64,000 bases of DNA, from the NCBI RefSeq assembly GCF_017115165.1, contig NZ_JABXKF010000005.1, positions 1 through 64,000 on the forward strand. Reading direction: 5' to 3'. How positions within the stretch are numbered: the stretch's first letter is position 1; each line of letters starts with the position of its first letter. The notes below the pieces were generated by a model, which was given only the letters and a program-made list of their open reading frames with translations, was not told where the DNA came from and did no database searches. Positions 20,915-29,796 of this stretch are shown piece by piece. This stretch comes from Nostoc sp. LPT (GTDB lineage Bacteria; Cyanobacteriota; Cyanobacteriia; Cyanobacteriales; Nostocaceae). The position numbers and the translations under genes were made by a program.

Positions 20915-21110
20915 TGCTGAGTGCTGAGTGCTGTTAGCGGTAGCGGGGCGTTCAGCCCGTGCTGAGTTTGGAGTTAAAAGTTAAAAGTTAAGAGTTAGGA
21001 GTTTTGTTTACCCCCTTGTCCTCTTGTCCCCTTGTCCCCTTGTCCCCCTATCTCCCTCATCTCCCTCATCTCCCTCATCTCCCCACTCCCCACTTCCCAC
21101 TTCCAAAAAT
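20915..21110. repeat. Cluster of short tandem repeats
   Basis: Between holA and the DUF1868 gene lie several small tandem arrays: GAGTGCT copies, an AAAGTTA/GAGTTA stretch, a CCTTGTCC nine-base repeat (four copies) and a CTCCCTCAT nine-base repeat (four copies). A small inverted pair GCGGTAGCGG/GGGGCGTTC lies among them. There is no gene in this 307-base gap. Confidence 0.7.
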
Positions 21111-21189
21111 TAAATACTTTTGAAATCATTCTGTTAATCAAGATAATTTTCCCTAAAATCTATCAAGTGAGAGCGTGAGGCTATGAAGA

Positions 21190-21978
21190 TTGGACGACAA
21201 CTATCAAACTTACTTAAATCGGTTAGCACGACTGACGCTGTCAGAAGCCTACAGATTCCAAGCCCAGCATATTCAGGAATCTTCTAAATTTCAGCTACAT
21301 TCTGGGTTGAGACAAGCAGCATCCTTTCCTGGCTATACGCTAATTACCCCGCCTGCAGAAGAAGAATCACACAACTCTGCTTTCTATGCCAAATTACAGA
21401 CTTATCAACAGGAACTTTTACAGTTGCCTGTAAACCGTAATTTGATTGTACCTCTACCTCCTGCTAGCTTCCATCTAACTTTAGCGGATTTAATTTGGGA
21501 CAATGCTTACCTTGATGCCTACGAAAAAAATCCTAAATTTGACGAGGAGTTACACTCTTGTTTAGCTGAAATATTTCAAAAATATCAACAATTGATGACA
21601 AACAGGAGTCATCCAATTAAATGGCAAATGCTGGGACTAATACTGATGCCAAGAGCTGTAACCATTTGTTTAGTCCCCCAAGATGAACGCTGTTACGAGG
21701 AAGTTATTAAATTTCGCCGAACAATTTATCAAAATCCCAAGTTAATTGCTTTGGGTATTGAGCAGCATTATCACTTCACGGCCCATGTTACATTAGCCTA
21801 TTTTGGGGAGGTTCCATCTGACCTAGACCGCATAAGCTTCAGCACCATGCTTTCTCAATTGAATGAACAATGGCTGTTGAATTTGCCAGAATTTTTGATC
21901 GATCGTGTTGAATTGCGAAAGTTTGATGACATGATGCGCTATTATCGTGAACCAGACTGGCCGATTTTAGATTTTTAA
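21190..21978 (+). CDS. DUF1868 protein, 2H phosphoesterase-like
   Basis: A 262-residue protein that I read as DUF1868, a relative of the 2'-5' RNA ligase / 2H phosphoesterase group. Two His motifs fit that fold: PPASFHLTLADLIW (HxT, at about 97-101) and HYHFTAHVTLAYFG (HVT, at about 200). Such enzymes act on cyclic phosphates at RNA ends or on ADP-ribose cyclic phosphate, but the substrate here is unknown. The start is the TTG at 21190, reading LDDNYQTYLNRLARLTL; the ATG at 21183 is in another frame. It stands alone after a repeat cluster. Confidence 0.75.
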   Translation: MDDNYQTYLNRLARLTLSEAYRFQAQHIQESSKFQLHSGLRQAASFPGYTLITPPAEEESHNSAFYAKLQTYQQELLQLPVNRNLIVPLPPASFHLTLADLIWDNAYLDAYEKNPKFDEELHSCLAEIFQKYQQLMTNRSHPIKWQMLGLILMPRAVTICLVPQDERCYEEVIKFRRTIYQNPKLIALGIEQHYHFTAHVTLAYFGEVPSDLDRISFSTMLSQLNEQWLLNLPEFLIDRVELRKFDDMMRYYREPDWPILDF

Positions 21979-22335
21979 GTCATTAGTTAGTAGTTAGTAG
22001 TCAGTAGTTTCCACTCACTCACTGACAACTGACTACTGATTAATTAGTTATGTCTGCCTGAAAATGAAGCAATTGGCTAAAGTCAGTTAATAAGGGTTGG
22101 AAATGCATTTTGGCAAAATTCCTCAACCACTTTAGATAAATTGATTAAAATCCCATCTATTTAAAACCGATTTTGTAATTCGTAATTGTTCAAACCAAAT
22201 GCAATGCGATCGCTGTTAGTATAGTAAAAACATCCTTTAAGTTAATTTTGGGAATGTTGGACTTTTTGAAATAATTAGGATATACCCAAGAGTAAAGACG
22301 CTAAAATTTACAGATGTTGACAACGGGTTAGATTG
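21979..22335. other. Intergenic region with small repeats
   Basis: About 21982-22050 contains TAGTTAGTAGTTAGTAGTCAG and its partial reverse complement CTGACAACTGACTACTGAT, so the transcript of the preceding gene could fold here. No gene and no clear promoter is seen in the remainder. Confidence 0.4.
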
Positions 22336-22587
22336 ATGAGTTCGTCACTCGAAAAAATTTTAAGCGAGATTGAGCAACTGACTCCACAAGAGCAATTGAC
22401 GGTAATGGGGCATTTGGTAGAGCGCATAAAAAAGCATATTAACCAAGCCCAACCAAAACGCAAGTGGAGCGATTTGAAGGGTGTGGCTCCCTATCCGCTA
22501 TTGGGTGAGGATGCTCAGAAATGGGTTTCGCGGACTCGACAAGAAGGAGATGAGCATCGAGAACGGTTGTTGCGAGGAGAGGAATGA
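22336..22587 (+). CDS. Putative VapB-like antitoxin
   Basis: An 83-residue protein from the ATG at 22336 (a TTG lies one codon earlier). It opens with SSSLEKILSEIEQLTPQEQLTVMGHLVERI, a helical pattern common to cyanobacterial antitoxins paired with PIN toxins, then a basic linker KRKWSDLKGVAPYPLLGEDAQ and an acidic/basic tail. It overlaps the PIN gene by 4 bases (ATGA), the usual arrangement of a toxin-antitoxin operon. It is predicted to bind and inhibit the toxin and repress the operon; this role comes from context and pattern. Confidence 0.8.
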   Translation: MSSSLEKILSEIEQLTPQEQLTVMGHLVERIKKHINQAQPKRKWSDLKGVAPYPLLGEDAQKWVSRTRQEGDEHRERLLRGEE

Positions 22588-23033
22588 AGATTAGTGATGC
22601 ATTAGCTAATGTTTCTCGCTTGTTTCTCGATACAGCACCCGTAATTTATTTTGTAGAACGCAATCCGCAGTTTGTAGATTTAGTCGATCCAATTTTTGAG
22701 CGATTGTCAACTGACATTACAGTAGTAGCATCTGGGATAACGTTATCAGAGTGCTTGGTAGGTGCTATACGTCTGGGGTTAGCTGACTTAGAGCAAGCTT
22801 TTGTCGATGTGTTGCAACAAGAACAAGTGGTTTTTGTGGAGATTAATGCTGCTATTGCGCAAGAAGCTGCGAGAATTCGGGTACGTTATAACCTTCAGTT
22901 ACCCGATGCGTTGCAGGTGGCGGCGGCAATAATTGCTGGTTGTGAGGCGTTTTTGACCAATGATGCAGCTTTGAAGCGGGTAACGGAATTGAGGGTTTTG
23001 GTGGTGTGTGAGTTGGAAAGCGAAAACCCGTAA
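22584..23033 (+). CDS. PIN-domain toxin (VapC-like ribonuclease)
   Basis: A 149-residue PIN protein, the toxin of a type II system; VapC proteins cut specific RNAs such as tRNA. The four acidic metal-binding positions are all visible: Asp in LFLDTAPVIYF, Glu in TLSECLVG, Asp in QLPDALQVAAA and Asp in LTNDAALKRV. Length and order match VapC. It starts inside the antitoxin gene (ATGA overlap), which decides its ATG. All catalytic residues are present, so it is probably active. Confidence 0.87.
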   Translation: MKISDALANVSRLFLDTAPVIYFVERNPQFVDLVDPIFERLSTDITVVASGITLSECLVGAIRLGLADLEQAFVDVLQQEQVVFVEINAAIAQEAARIRVRYNLQLPDALQVAAAIIAGCEAFLTNDAALKRVTELRVLVVCELESENP

Positions 23034-23165
23034 TATACGCGCTTGATGATCGCTTACAATGCTGTTGAAGTGGTTATCCCTCTTCTAAGCTCAAAGATAA
23101 ATCCTATGATTTCGTCTTTTAGGTAAACCTAGCTTTTTGTCAATGCTCTAAACAAAATTTCCAGC

Positions 23166-23951
23166 CTAAAATTCTGGTTGTTGATAACCGAGGTAAATTG
23201 CTTCTAAAAAAACATCAGGTGTAACAGCTTCTGGCAATTTTTCTAAATGAATAATAGCTTTCACTTGCTCGGCTAGCTTTAGAGATAGTGAGGCTCTTGC
23301 CTTTAACGACATTGCAGCACGTCGCTGTAAATACTCGCGAATCACAGCAAAATCATCTGGCATCAATTGCGAGAAATCAGCAATTTCGATTAACTGTTCA
23401 TGAAGTCCTTTTGCCTGTTCTGAAATTGTCAATCTTGCAGATGCAGTCGGTGTTTGGGCTTGAATGACAATTGTGCCAGCAGCCAAATCACCTAAGCGCT
23501 TTTCACGGCTACCCAACATAATTAAAAAAGCGCCAATAAACAAAGTTTCATCAAAGGGTCGCAGTAAAGCACGTAGCGTTGCTTGTTGTAACCCGATGAG
23601 TCTACCATCATCTCGAACTACGCGAATTTTAGCAAAGCGTTTACCAGGAGTTTCTCCAAACCATAAGGTTTCAAAAAATACAAAATAGCCGATGTAAATT
23701 GCAAAGGCGATAATGAAGAAAATTGCTAATAACCAAATATCTAAACTTGGTAAATTTGTAAAAAAGTATTCAACAAAATTTAACAGCTGTGTCGAGAAGA
23801 CACTCCAAGTAAGGACAAACAGAAGCAAAGTTACACCCAACACTGTATAGTCAATCAGGAGTGCCAAAGCTCGATTACCGATTCCCGCTAGAGTGAATTC
23901 CAACTCTACACTTTCTGGAGTCTGGAATGTGATGCGATTAAAAAAGCGCAT
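23166..23951 (-). CDS. RDD family membrane protein
   Basis: A 261-residue integral membrane protein. The RDD domain is visible: an Arg near the first helix (IGNRALALLIDYTVLGVTLLL), Asp residues in that helix, and a later ETLWFGETPGKRFAKIRVVRDDG and QATLRALLRPFDE block. Three to four hydrophobic helices lie within residues 25-160; a soluble helical C-terminus follows (about 170-261). The function of the family is mostly unknown, with some members acting in Na+/H+ exchange. It lies 45 bases downstream of another membrane gene on the same strand, and that gene is divergent from a SpoIIM-like gene, a group seen together in many bacteria. Confidence 0.82.
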   Translation of the reverse strand: MRFFNRITFQTPESVELEFTLAGIGNRALALLIDYTVLGVTLLLFVLTWSVFSTQLLNFVEYFFTNLPSLDIWLLAIFFIIAFAIYIGYFVFFETLWFGETPGKRFAKIRVVRDDGRLIGLQQATLRALLRPFDETLFIGAFLIMLGSREKRLGDLAAGTIVIQAQTPTASARLTISEQAKGLHEQLIEIADFSQLMPDDFAVIREYLQRRAAMSLKARASLSLKLAEQVKAIIHLEKLPEAVTPDVFLEAIYLGYQQPEF

Positions 23952-23996
23952 ATTTTAACTAATTCAAAATTAATAGAGTTGGATTAAGCTATTGAG

Positions 23997-24842
23997 TTAA
24001 CGAAAATCTTGCGAGGGAGGTTCTCGTAATTGTAAACCTAGACCTTCACGCCGACTACGCAAGTCCAAATATAAAACAGCTTTTAGTGCTTGCCAGAATG
24101 GCATGACTAAAACTCCACCGATCAAGCTTCCAATCACAGAAATAAGATAGACAATCGAGTAAATAGCAGTACCAGGCTCAAGCCTGATTAGGAATAAGCT
24201 AGGTATATAGTTTAATACAAACACCAACGGCATTGTAACGATAAAAGCAACTAAAACAATGCCTTGAATGCGAAATACTGAGGCTTTAGTTAGCTCCCAA
24301 CTTCTGGCAACACTTTCGCCACCATTGATATTTTCCTCAACTGCTAAGGGCACTTCAGCTACTATCCAACGAGAGTAGAACCAGGTTAGTCCTAATAATA
24401 TAATGCCTGCCGTTACAATTATTGCCAATGTGGTTATGACTATAATGCCTGAAGTACCTAAAATTCCTCCTAATGCTACTCCAATCAAGCCTGCTAGTAC
24501 ACCGCCGACGATCGCTAGTCCAATATAAATTACCAGTAAAGATATACCTACTTGGAGAGCAACTCTTAAAAATGACCAAAGGCGTGGATCAATATGGCTT
24601 CTGGCAGTTTGAACACCTTCAGGCTGGTAAATCAATTCTCCAAAAGCCAAGCGTGAAATTAGTCCAGAAATGGCTGCATATTTTGCCCAACCATACACAG
24701 GAACGAGAATCCACAAGTGAGCGATCACAGCTAGATTAAGATAAGTCTTCAAATGAGAACGATACAACCGTACCGCAGCACTGACAACGTTACCGATACT
24801 CAGTGGTTGTATCTGACCGGAAGATCCAAAGTTTTCAGACAT
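23997..24842 (-). CDS. Multi-pass membrane protein of unknown function
   Basis: A 281-residue protein with about six hydrophobic segments (for example GISLLVIYIGLAIVGGVLAG, GIIVITTLAIIVTAGIILLG and VYLISVIGSLIGGVLVM). It starts with SGQIQPLSIGNVVSAAVRLYRSHLKTYLNL, a pattern shared with the membrane part of glycerophosphodiester phosphodiesterase-like proteins, but no catalytic domain is present. It probably sits in the inner membrane. It forms an operon with the RDD gene (45-base gap) and is divergent from the SpoIIM-like gene 80 bases away, so a shared role with them is likely. Confidence 0.7.
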   Translation of the reverse strand: MSENFGSSGQIQPLSIGNVVSAAVRLYRSHLKTYLNLAVIAHLWILVPVYGWAKYAAISGLISRLAFGELIYQPEGVQTARSHIDPRLWSFLRVALQVGISLLVIYIGLAIVGGVLAGLIGVALGGILGTSGIIVITTLAIIVTAGIILLGLTWFYSRWIVAEVPLAVEENINGGESVARSWELTKASVFRIQGIVLVAFIVTMPLVFVLNYIPSLFLIRLEPGTAIYSIVYLISVIGSLIGGVLVMPFWQALKAVLYLDLRSRREGLGLQLREPPSQDFR

Positions 24843-24922
24843 AATGCTAAATTTCCCTTGAAATTACGGAGATGAATTTGAGGTTATCTTAAGCTAAGTT
24901 AAACTCAGTGTTCCCAAAATTC

Positions 24923-25876
24923 ATGAATATTCAACGTTGGATTGCGCGACGAGAACCGAATTGGCAGCGTTTAGATGCCCTATTAAGGCAGATAGAAAAA
25001 AAAGGGTTAAAGTCCCTACGGGCAGCAGAAATTAGAGAGTTAGCGAGTTTATATCGTTCAGTAACAGCAGATTTGGCACGTGCCCGCACTCAGCAAATCG
25101 GCAATACTTTAATCCAAAGTTTACAATCTTTAACAACTCGTGCCTACACGCAGATTTACCAAGGTTCGCGGCGACAAGAATGGCAGGCAATCCTAGAATT
25201 TTATCGTTGGGGATTACCATCTGTAGTCCAGAAAACGTTTGTATCTATTGCTGCGGCTACGGCGCTGTTTTTACTGGGGGCACTAGTGGCTTGGTGGTAT
25301 TCCTGGCAAAACCCCAGCTTTATGCCTTTGATTGTATCTGAAAGTTTGATTACCAAAGTACGAGATGAGCATAAATTATGGATGGGTTCAATTGTCAGTA
25401 TTGAACCTCTGGCATCCAGCGGGATCGCGATCAATAATTTGTCGGTGTCTTTTGGGGCTGTCGCCGGTGGCATGACGGCTGGAGCATACACAGCCTATTT
25501 GATGGTATTTAATGGTTTATTAATTGGTGCTGTTAGTACTTTAGTTGGTCAAAATAATCTGGCTTATCCTTTTTGGGCCTTTGTGTTTCCACATGGTTCT
25601 TTGGAATTACCGGCGATATTTTTTGCTGGAGGTGCGGGATTTTTATTAGCAAGAGCAATTTTGTTTCCTGGTAAATATCGCCGTGGGGATGCACTGAAAT
25701 TTTATGGTTATCAGGCAGTGCAGCTAGTATTTGGGATTGTACCAATGTTGATTATTGCTGGTGCGATCGAAGGCTTTTTCTCCCCTAATCCTAATGTACC
25801 TGATGCAATTAAATATCTGGCAGGAATAGGATTATTTATACTTTTAGTAATGTATTGTAGCCGCAAGCAAAAATAA
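24923..25876 (+). CDS. SpoIIM (stage II sporulation protein M) family membrane protein
   Basis: A 317-residue protein from the ATG at 24923; the GTG at 24908 would add five residues. The soluble N-terminus MNIQRWIARREPNWQRLDALLRQIEKKG, then helices, and a segment NNLSVSFGAVAGGMTAGAYTAYLMVFNGLLIGA with PHGSLELPAIFFAGGAGFLLA are characteristic of SpoIIM. About five membrane helices are present. In sporulating Firmicutes SpoIIM takes part in peptidoglycan remodelling; in cyanobacteria, which do not make endospores, its role is unknown. The gene is divergent from the RDD pair, so the three are probably co-regulated. Confidence 0.85.
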   Translation: MNIQRWIARREPNWQRLDALLRQIEKKGLKSLRAAEIRELASLYRSVTADLARARTQQIGNTLIQSLQSLTTRAYTQIYQGSRRQEWQAILEFYRWGLPSVVQKTFVSIAAATALFLLGALVAWWYSWQNPSFMPLIVSESLITKVRDEHKLWMGSIVSIEPLASSGIAINNLSVSFGAVAGGMTAGAYTAYLMVFNGLLIGAVSTLVGQNNLAYPFWAFVFPHGSLELPAIFFAGGAGFLLARAILFPGKYRRGDALKFYGYQAVQLVFGIVPMLIIAGAIEGFFSPNPNVPDAIKYLAGIGLFILLVMYCSRKQK

Positions 25877-25911
25877 AATAATTTAGATAGCGACTGATTG
25901 CCAATACATTT

Positions 25912-26177
25912 GCCGCAGCACCCGACTGGATAATCGAAATTCTCTCCCCCGAACAAAGCCATGCAAAAGTTACAAAAAAATCTTACACGCTTTTAATCAC
26001 GGGACTAAAATGGGTTGGTTAATTGACCCTGATGAGTGATTCATTGCTGTTTATCCTGCGGGACAACAACCTTTACCTTTTGAGGAAATTGAGTCTGTTT
26101 TGCCAGTGCCAGAGTTCTGCCAGGGGTTACAGTTGACGGTAGGTAATATTTTTGGGTGGTTAAAGGTGACTCTGTAA
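25912..26177 (+). pseudogene. Uma2 (DUF820) gene fragment
   Basis: The fragment opens with APDWIIEILSPEQSHAKVTK, the core of Uma2 nucleases. A frameshift occurs near 25973-25982 in an A-run, after which the sequence reads ILHAFNHGTKMGWLIDPDE, followed by a TGA near 26036, then FIAVYPAGQQPLPFEEIESV and a family-like end before the TAA at 26175. The N-terminal half is missing. It is a dead copy of the family whose intact member is at 203-829. Confidence 0.8.
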
Positions 26178-26320
26178 TAAATATTAATCTTTTCTCCTGA
26201 ATGGATAATTTTTAGATTGCATGATTTACGAAATTTTAATTATTTAAATTAAACTTAAAACTTTTATTATTATATTTTGACTAACTAATTTAGCCAATCA
26301 AAATCCATAAGAAAAAATGC

Positions 26321-26381
26321 TTTAAATTAAGATTTAAACATACCTTAATTGTTTGCTTATCAATTGTTAAATAAGCTTTAA
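26321..26381 (+). promoter_or_regulatory. Candidate Pho box upstream of pstS
   Basis: TTAA cores recur at close to one helical turn: at 26322, 26334 and 26345 (spacing 12 and 11), and again at 26367 and 26378 (spacing 11, the last in CTTTAACC). Cyanobacterial Pho boxes (bound by SphR/PhoB) are direct repeats of a CTTAACCT-like octamer with that period. The site lies 70-130 bases before pstS. Because the region is AT-rich, some matches could be chance. Confidence 0.45.
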
Positions 26382-26450
26382 CCATAAAAAATGTAGCCTA
26401 TTCTAAGACTGGAATAATAGCAGTAAAATATTCCTTAAATCAGAGGCAAT

Positions 26451-27494
26451 ATGATTTTTTCGACCGCCATATTGAATCGTGTCGTTGCTACTTCAATGGT
26501 GACAAGTTCTGTTGCACTTAGTCCATTTTTTGGTGCGATCGCACAAGCTGAAACTCTCAATGGTGCAGGAGCAACTTTCCCAGCTCCGCTTTACGAACGC
26601 TATGCTCGTGAAGTGAAGAAGAAATATCCAGACTTGAAAATTAACTACCAAGCAATTGGTAGTGGTGGCGGTATTCGTCAAGTCATCGCCGGAACCGTTG
26701 ACTTTGGTGGTAGTGATGCTGCAATGAAAGATGATGAAATCGCTAAAGTCAAGAATGGTGCAATCTTAGTACCTACAGCAGGCGGTGCTGTTTCTGTTGT
26801 TTACAATCTTCCAGGCGTTAACAATCTCAAATTATCCCGCGCTACACTACCAGCAATTTATTCAGGTCAAATTACCAAATGGAATGACGCGAAAATTAAA
26901 GCTGATAATCCAAGTACTAATCTACCAAATCAAACAATTAAATTTGCTGTTCGTGCCGATGGTAGCGGTACAACTTTCATTTTTACGAATCACTTGAGTG
27001 CCATCAGCGGTTATTTTAAAGGCAGAGTTGGAACTAACACTGCTCCAAAATGGAATCTGCCAAATGTCCTCAAAGGCAAAGGGAATCCAGGCGTAGCTGC
27101 TATAGTAGCTCGGACTCCTGGTTCTATAGGTTATGTTGAATACAGCTACGCTGTCAAAAACAATCTGAAATCAGCACTCGTACAAAATAAGAACGGAGAA
27201 TTTGTTGCTCCTTCTTTAGAATCTGCAAATGCAGCTTTATCAACTGTCACTTTCCCAGACAACTACCGCGTTTTTATCGGAGATCCAGCACAAGGTTATC
27301 CCATTGTCGGTCTTACTTGGATGATGGTTTACAAACAGTATGCTAATGCTGCGAAAGCTGATGCAATTAAGAAATGGATTAATTGGGTATTGAAAGACGG
27401 TCAACAGTACAACGATGACCTTAACTACACCAAAATTCCATCTGATGTAGCAAATCGAGTGCTTCAGACAGTAAATAGCTCTGTCAAGCCTTAA
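26451..27494 (+). CDS. pstS: Phosphate ABC transporter substrate-binding protein
   Basis: A 347-residue periplasmic phosphate-binding protein that feeds the PstCAB transporter. A signal peptide covers about residues 1-32 (VALSPFFGAIAQAE). Typical blocks are LNGAGATFPAPLYERYA, INYQAIGSGGGIRQVIAGTVDFGGSDAA, the phosphate-binding ADGSGTTFIFTNHLS and the closing VGLTWMMVYKQY. Length matches PstS. It is the first gene of the pst locus, with a candidate Pho box upstream. A repeat element lies between it and pstC, so pstS mRNA may be partly separated from the membrane genes. Confidence 0.95.
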   Translation: MIFSTAILNRVVATSMVTSSVALSPFFGAIAQAETLNGAGATFPAPLYERYAREVKKKYPDLKINYQAIGSGGGIRQVIAGTVDFGGSDAAMKDDEIAKVKNGAILVPTAGGAVSVVYNLPGVNNLKLSRATLPAIYSGQITKWNDAKIKADNPSTNLPNQTIKFAVRADGSGTTFIFTNHLSAISGYFKGRVGTNTAPKWNLPNVLKGKGNPGVAAIVARTPGSIGYVEYSYAVKNNLKSALVQNKNGEFVAPSLESANAALSTVTFPDNYRVFIGDPAQGYPIVGLTWMMVYKQYANAAKADAIKKWINWVLKDGQQYNDDLNYTKIPSDVANRVLQTVNSSVKP

Positions 27495-27561
27495 TTTGCA
27501 ATTTTTAGAAATTACGCACAAGAGATCCCTCAATTTCCTTAAAAAGGGAAGGGTGCTTTGA

Positions 27562-27716
27562 ATATAGCAATCCTAAATGAGATTGTGAAAATTTTTGTTA
27601 TGGTCGTCTTTGGTCATTTGTCCTAAGTAAATTGCAAATAACAAAGGACAAATGACTAATGACTAATGACAGCCAACTCCAAAAATATTTCACAAATGAT
27701 TTAGGACTGCTATATA
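27562..27716. repeat. MITE-like inverted repeat between pstS and pstC
   Basis: The ends are inverted copies: ATATAGCAATCCTAAATGAG at the left and ...ATGATTTAGGACTGCTATAT at the right, about 30 bp each with few mismatches. Inside are GTCATTTGTCC and ACAAATGACTAATGACT heptamer-type repeats. A second copy, in the other orientation, lies at 47178-47394. No protein is encoded. Confidence 0.8.
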
Positions 27717-27825
27717 TCCCCCTTTTAAGAGGTTTAGGGGGATTATTTTACTACTTTCTTTCCCTAATAGACTGAGTTAAGAAGTCGCTCTACTAGTAAG
27801 AAAAAATCTATTTTATTGATTTGTA

Positions 27826-28803
27826 ATGGCAAATTTATCAGATGATTCAAATCTAGGCGATGAAAATTTCAATCTAAGTGCTACCAGCGGCACAAATTTC
27901 TGGTTTGACCAAGGTTTTACACGGCTAGTATACTTTTTTGCTGTGATTACTGTTGCAGTACTATTTTTGATGAGTTGGGTAATTTTACACGAAGCTCTAC
28001 CAGCCATCAAGCAGTTTGGAATGGGGTTTTTATGGGGACAAGATTGGGATACAGGTAATCAGATTTTTGGTGCATTACCCTATATTTATGGAACTTTGGT
28101 AAGTAGTGCGATCGCTATTTTATTTGCTGTCCCAATGGGAATGGCAGTAGCCTTAGTCACGAGTGAAAATTTTTTACCTACATCACTGCGAACCACTCTA
28201 GCATTTGTTGTTGAATTAATTGCTGCAATTCCCAGTGTAATTATTGGTTTGTGGGCGATTTTTGTCTTTATTCCAGTTCTAGAACCTCTCCAAAAGTGGC
28301 TAGCCAGCACTTTTAAATGGATACCACTATTTAATACAGAAGATCCTTCTGGGACTAATATGTTGACTGCTGGAGTTATTCTCGCGATCATGATTTTGCC
28401 CACAATGGCAGCAATTAGTCGTGATGTCTTAATGGCTATCCCTAAAGAATTACGTAGTGCATCTATGGCTTTGGGTGCAACCCGTTGGGAAACAATTTTT
28501 CGAGTCTTGCTACCATCTGGATTTTCTGGAATAGTAAGTGCAGCAATGCTTGCTTTAGGACGTGCTTTGGGTGAAACAATGGCTGTCACGATGGTGATTG
28601 GTAACTCTGCTCAAATCAGCGCTTCTTTACTTGATCCAGCTTATACAATTCCCTCTGTATTAGCTAATGAATTTGCCGAAGCTGAACCGGGTTTGCATAT
28701 AGGTGCTTTAAGCTATTTAGCATTAATTTTATTTGGGTTGACTCTAACTGTAAATATTGGTGCTGTAATCTTGGTGAAGTGGGTTGGCAGGAAAAATAAA
28801 TAA
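27826..28803 (+). CDS. pstC: Phosphate ABC transporter permease PstC
   Basis: A 325-residue inner-membrane permease with about six membrane helices. The ABC-permease loop is visible as AISRDVLMAIPKELRSASMALGATRWETIFRVLLP, which contacts the PstB ATPase. The early FGMGFLWGQDWDTGNQIFGALPYIYGTL segment is typical of PstC. The N-terminus is soluble (about 30 residues). It is followed by pstA after 74 bases. A repeat separates it from pstS. Confidence 0.94.
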   Translation: MANLSDDSNLGDENFNLSATSGTNFWFDQGFTRLVYFFAVITVAVLFLMSWVILHEALPAIKQFGMGFLWGQDWDTGNQIFGALPYIYGTLVSSAIAILFAVPMGMAVALVTSENFLPTSLRTTLAFVVELIAAIPSVIIGLWAIFVFIPVLEPLQKWLASTFKWIPLFNTEDPSGTNMLTAGVILAIMILPTMAAISRDVLMAIPKELRSASMALGATRWETIFRVLLPSGFSGIVSAAMLALGRALGETMAVTMVIGNSAQISASLLDPAYTIPSVLANEFAEAEPGLHIGALSYLALILFGLTLTVNIGAVILVKWVGRKNK

Positions 28804-28877
28804 CACTGCCTAACTTTGAACTTACTACAAATACCTCAGTTGAACAAGATGTTTATCAATCAAAATTTGTAAAAATT

Positions 28878-29759
28878 ATGAGTGGTTATATTCAGTCAGA
28901 AACAGATGAATCATTAGCGGCAGAATTATGCAGTCCTCTGCCAACAGGACGAGTAATATTTACATACGGAATGAATGCGATCGCCTTTAGTTTGACAGGT
29001 CTAATACTCATTCCTTTATTATCAATTTTGTGGGAAATTTTCATCCGGGGAATATCTGGACTCAAATCAGAAATGTTTGTCAAAGCAGTTATTGATAATG
29101 GCTTTGGCAATGCCATCCTGGGAACCATAATTATGGTGGTTATTGGTGCTATTTTAAGCATTCCCACAGGGATTATGACAGGAATTTTCTTAGCAGAATT
29201 TAGCCAAACTAATCCAGTTGCTAGTATTGTTCGTTTTGTCACTAGTATTCTTACAGGCGTGCCTTCAATTGTTGTAGGCGTATTTGCTTATGGTGTAATA
29301 GTTCTGGTAACTAAAGGATTTAGTGCGATCGCAGGTGGTTTTGCTTTAGCCGTGATTATGCTACCTGTGATTATCCTGACAACAGAAGAATCCTTAAAAC
29401 TTATTCCTATATCTCAACGCCTCGCCTCCGCTGCTTTAGGCGGAACTCGCTTCCAAACAACTTTTCGCATCATTGTGACTGCTGCAATCCCCGGAATTAC
29501 TACAGGCATTTTACTAGCTGTAGCTCGTGCTGCTGGGGAAACAGCACCTTTAATTTTTACTGCCTTATTTAGTCTAGATTGGCCAGAAGGATTGTTAAGT
29601 CCAACAGCTTCCTTGCCAGTATTGATTTTTAACCTCTACAATGACCCCGACCCACAAAAAAGCCAATTAGTATGGACTACTTCTATAGTTTTACTCAGCT
29701 TAATTTTATGTGTCAGTATTCTCTCTCGCTTAGTTATTAGACAGAGAAGAATTAAGTAA
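28878..29759 (+). CDS. pstA: Phosphate ABC transporter permease PstA
   Basis: A 293-residue permease that pairs with PstC. About six membrane helices are present, and the permease loop reads [34 protein letters not shown]. The segment [17 protein letters not shown] is the usual PstA signature. The ATG at 28878 follows pstC closely. The gene is 37 bases before pstB. Confidence 0.94.
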   Translation: MSGYIQSETDESLAAELCSPLPTGRVIFTYGMNAIAFSLTGLILIPLLSILWEIFIRGISGLKSEMFVKAVIDNGFGNAILGTIIMVVIGAILSIPTGIMTGIFLAEFSQTNPVASIVRFVTSILTGVPSIVVGVFAYGVIVLVTKGFSAIAGGFALAVIMLPVIILTTEESLKLIPISQRLASAALGGTRFQTTFRIIVTAAIPGITTGILLAVARAAGETAPLIFTALFSLDWPEGLLSPTASLPVLIFNLYNDPDPQKSQLVWTTSIVLLSLILCVSILSRLVIRQRRIK

Positions 29760-29796
29760 AAATAAATTTTTGTTTTATTTCGTACCTTGGGAAAGC

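Noticed and set aside
20960-21110. Tandem 8-9-bp repeats that could be taken for a CRISPR array
   Set aside because: Units are adjacent without unique spacers and no cas gene is nearby.
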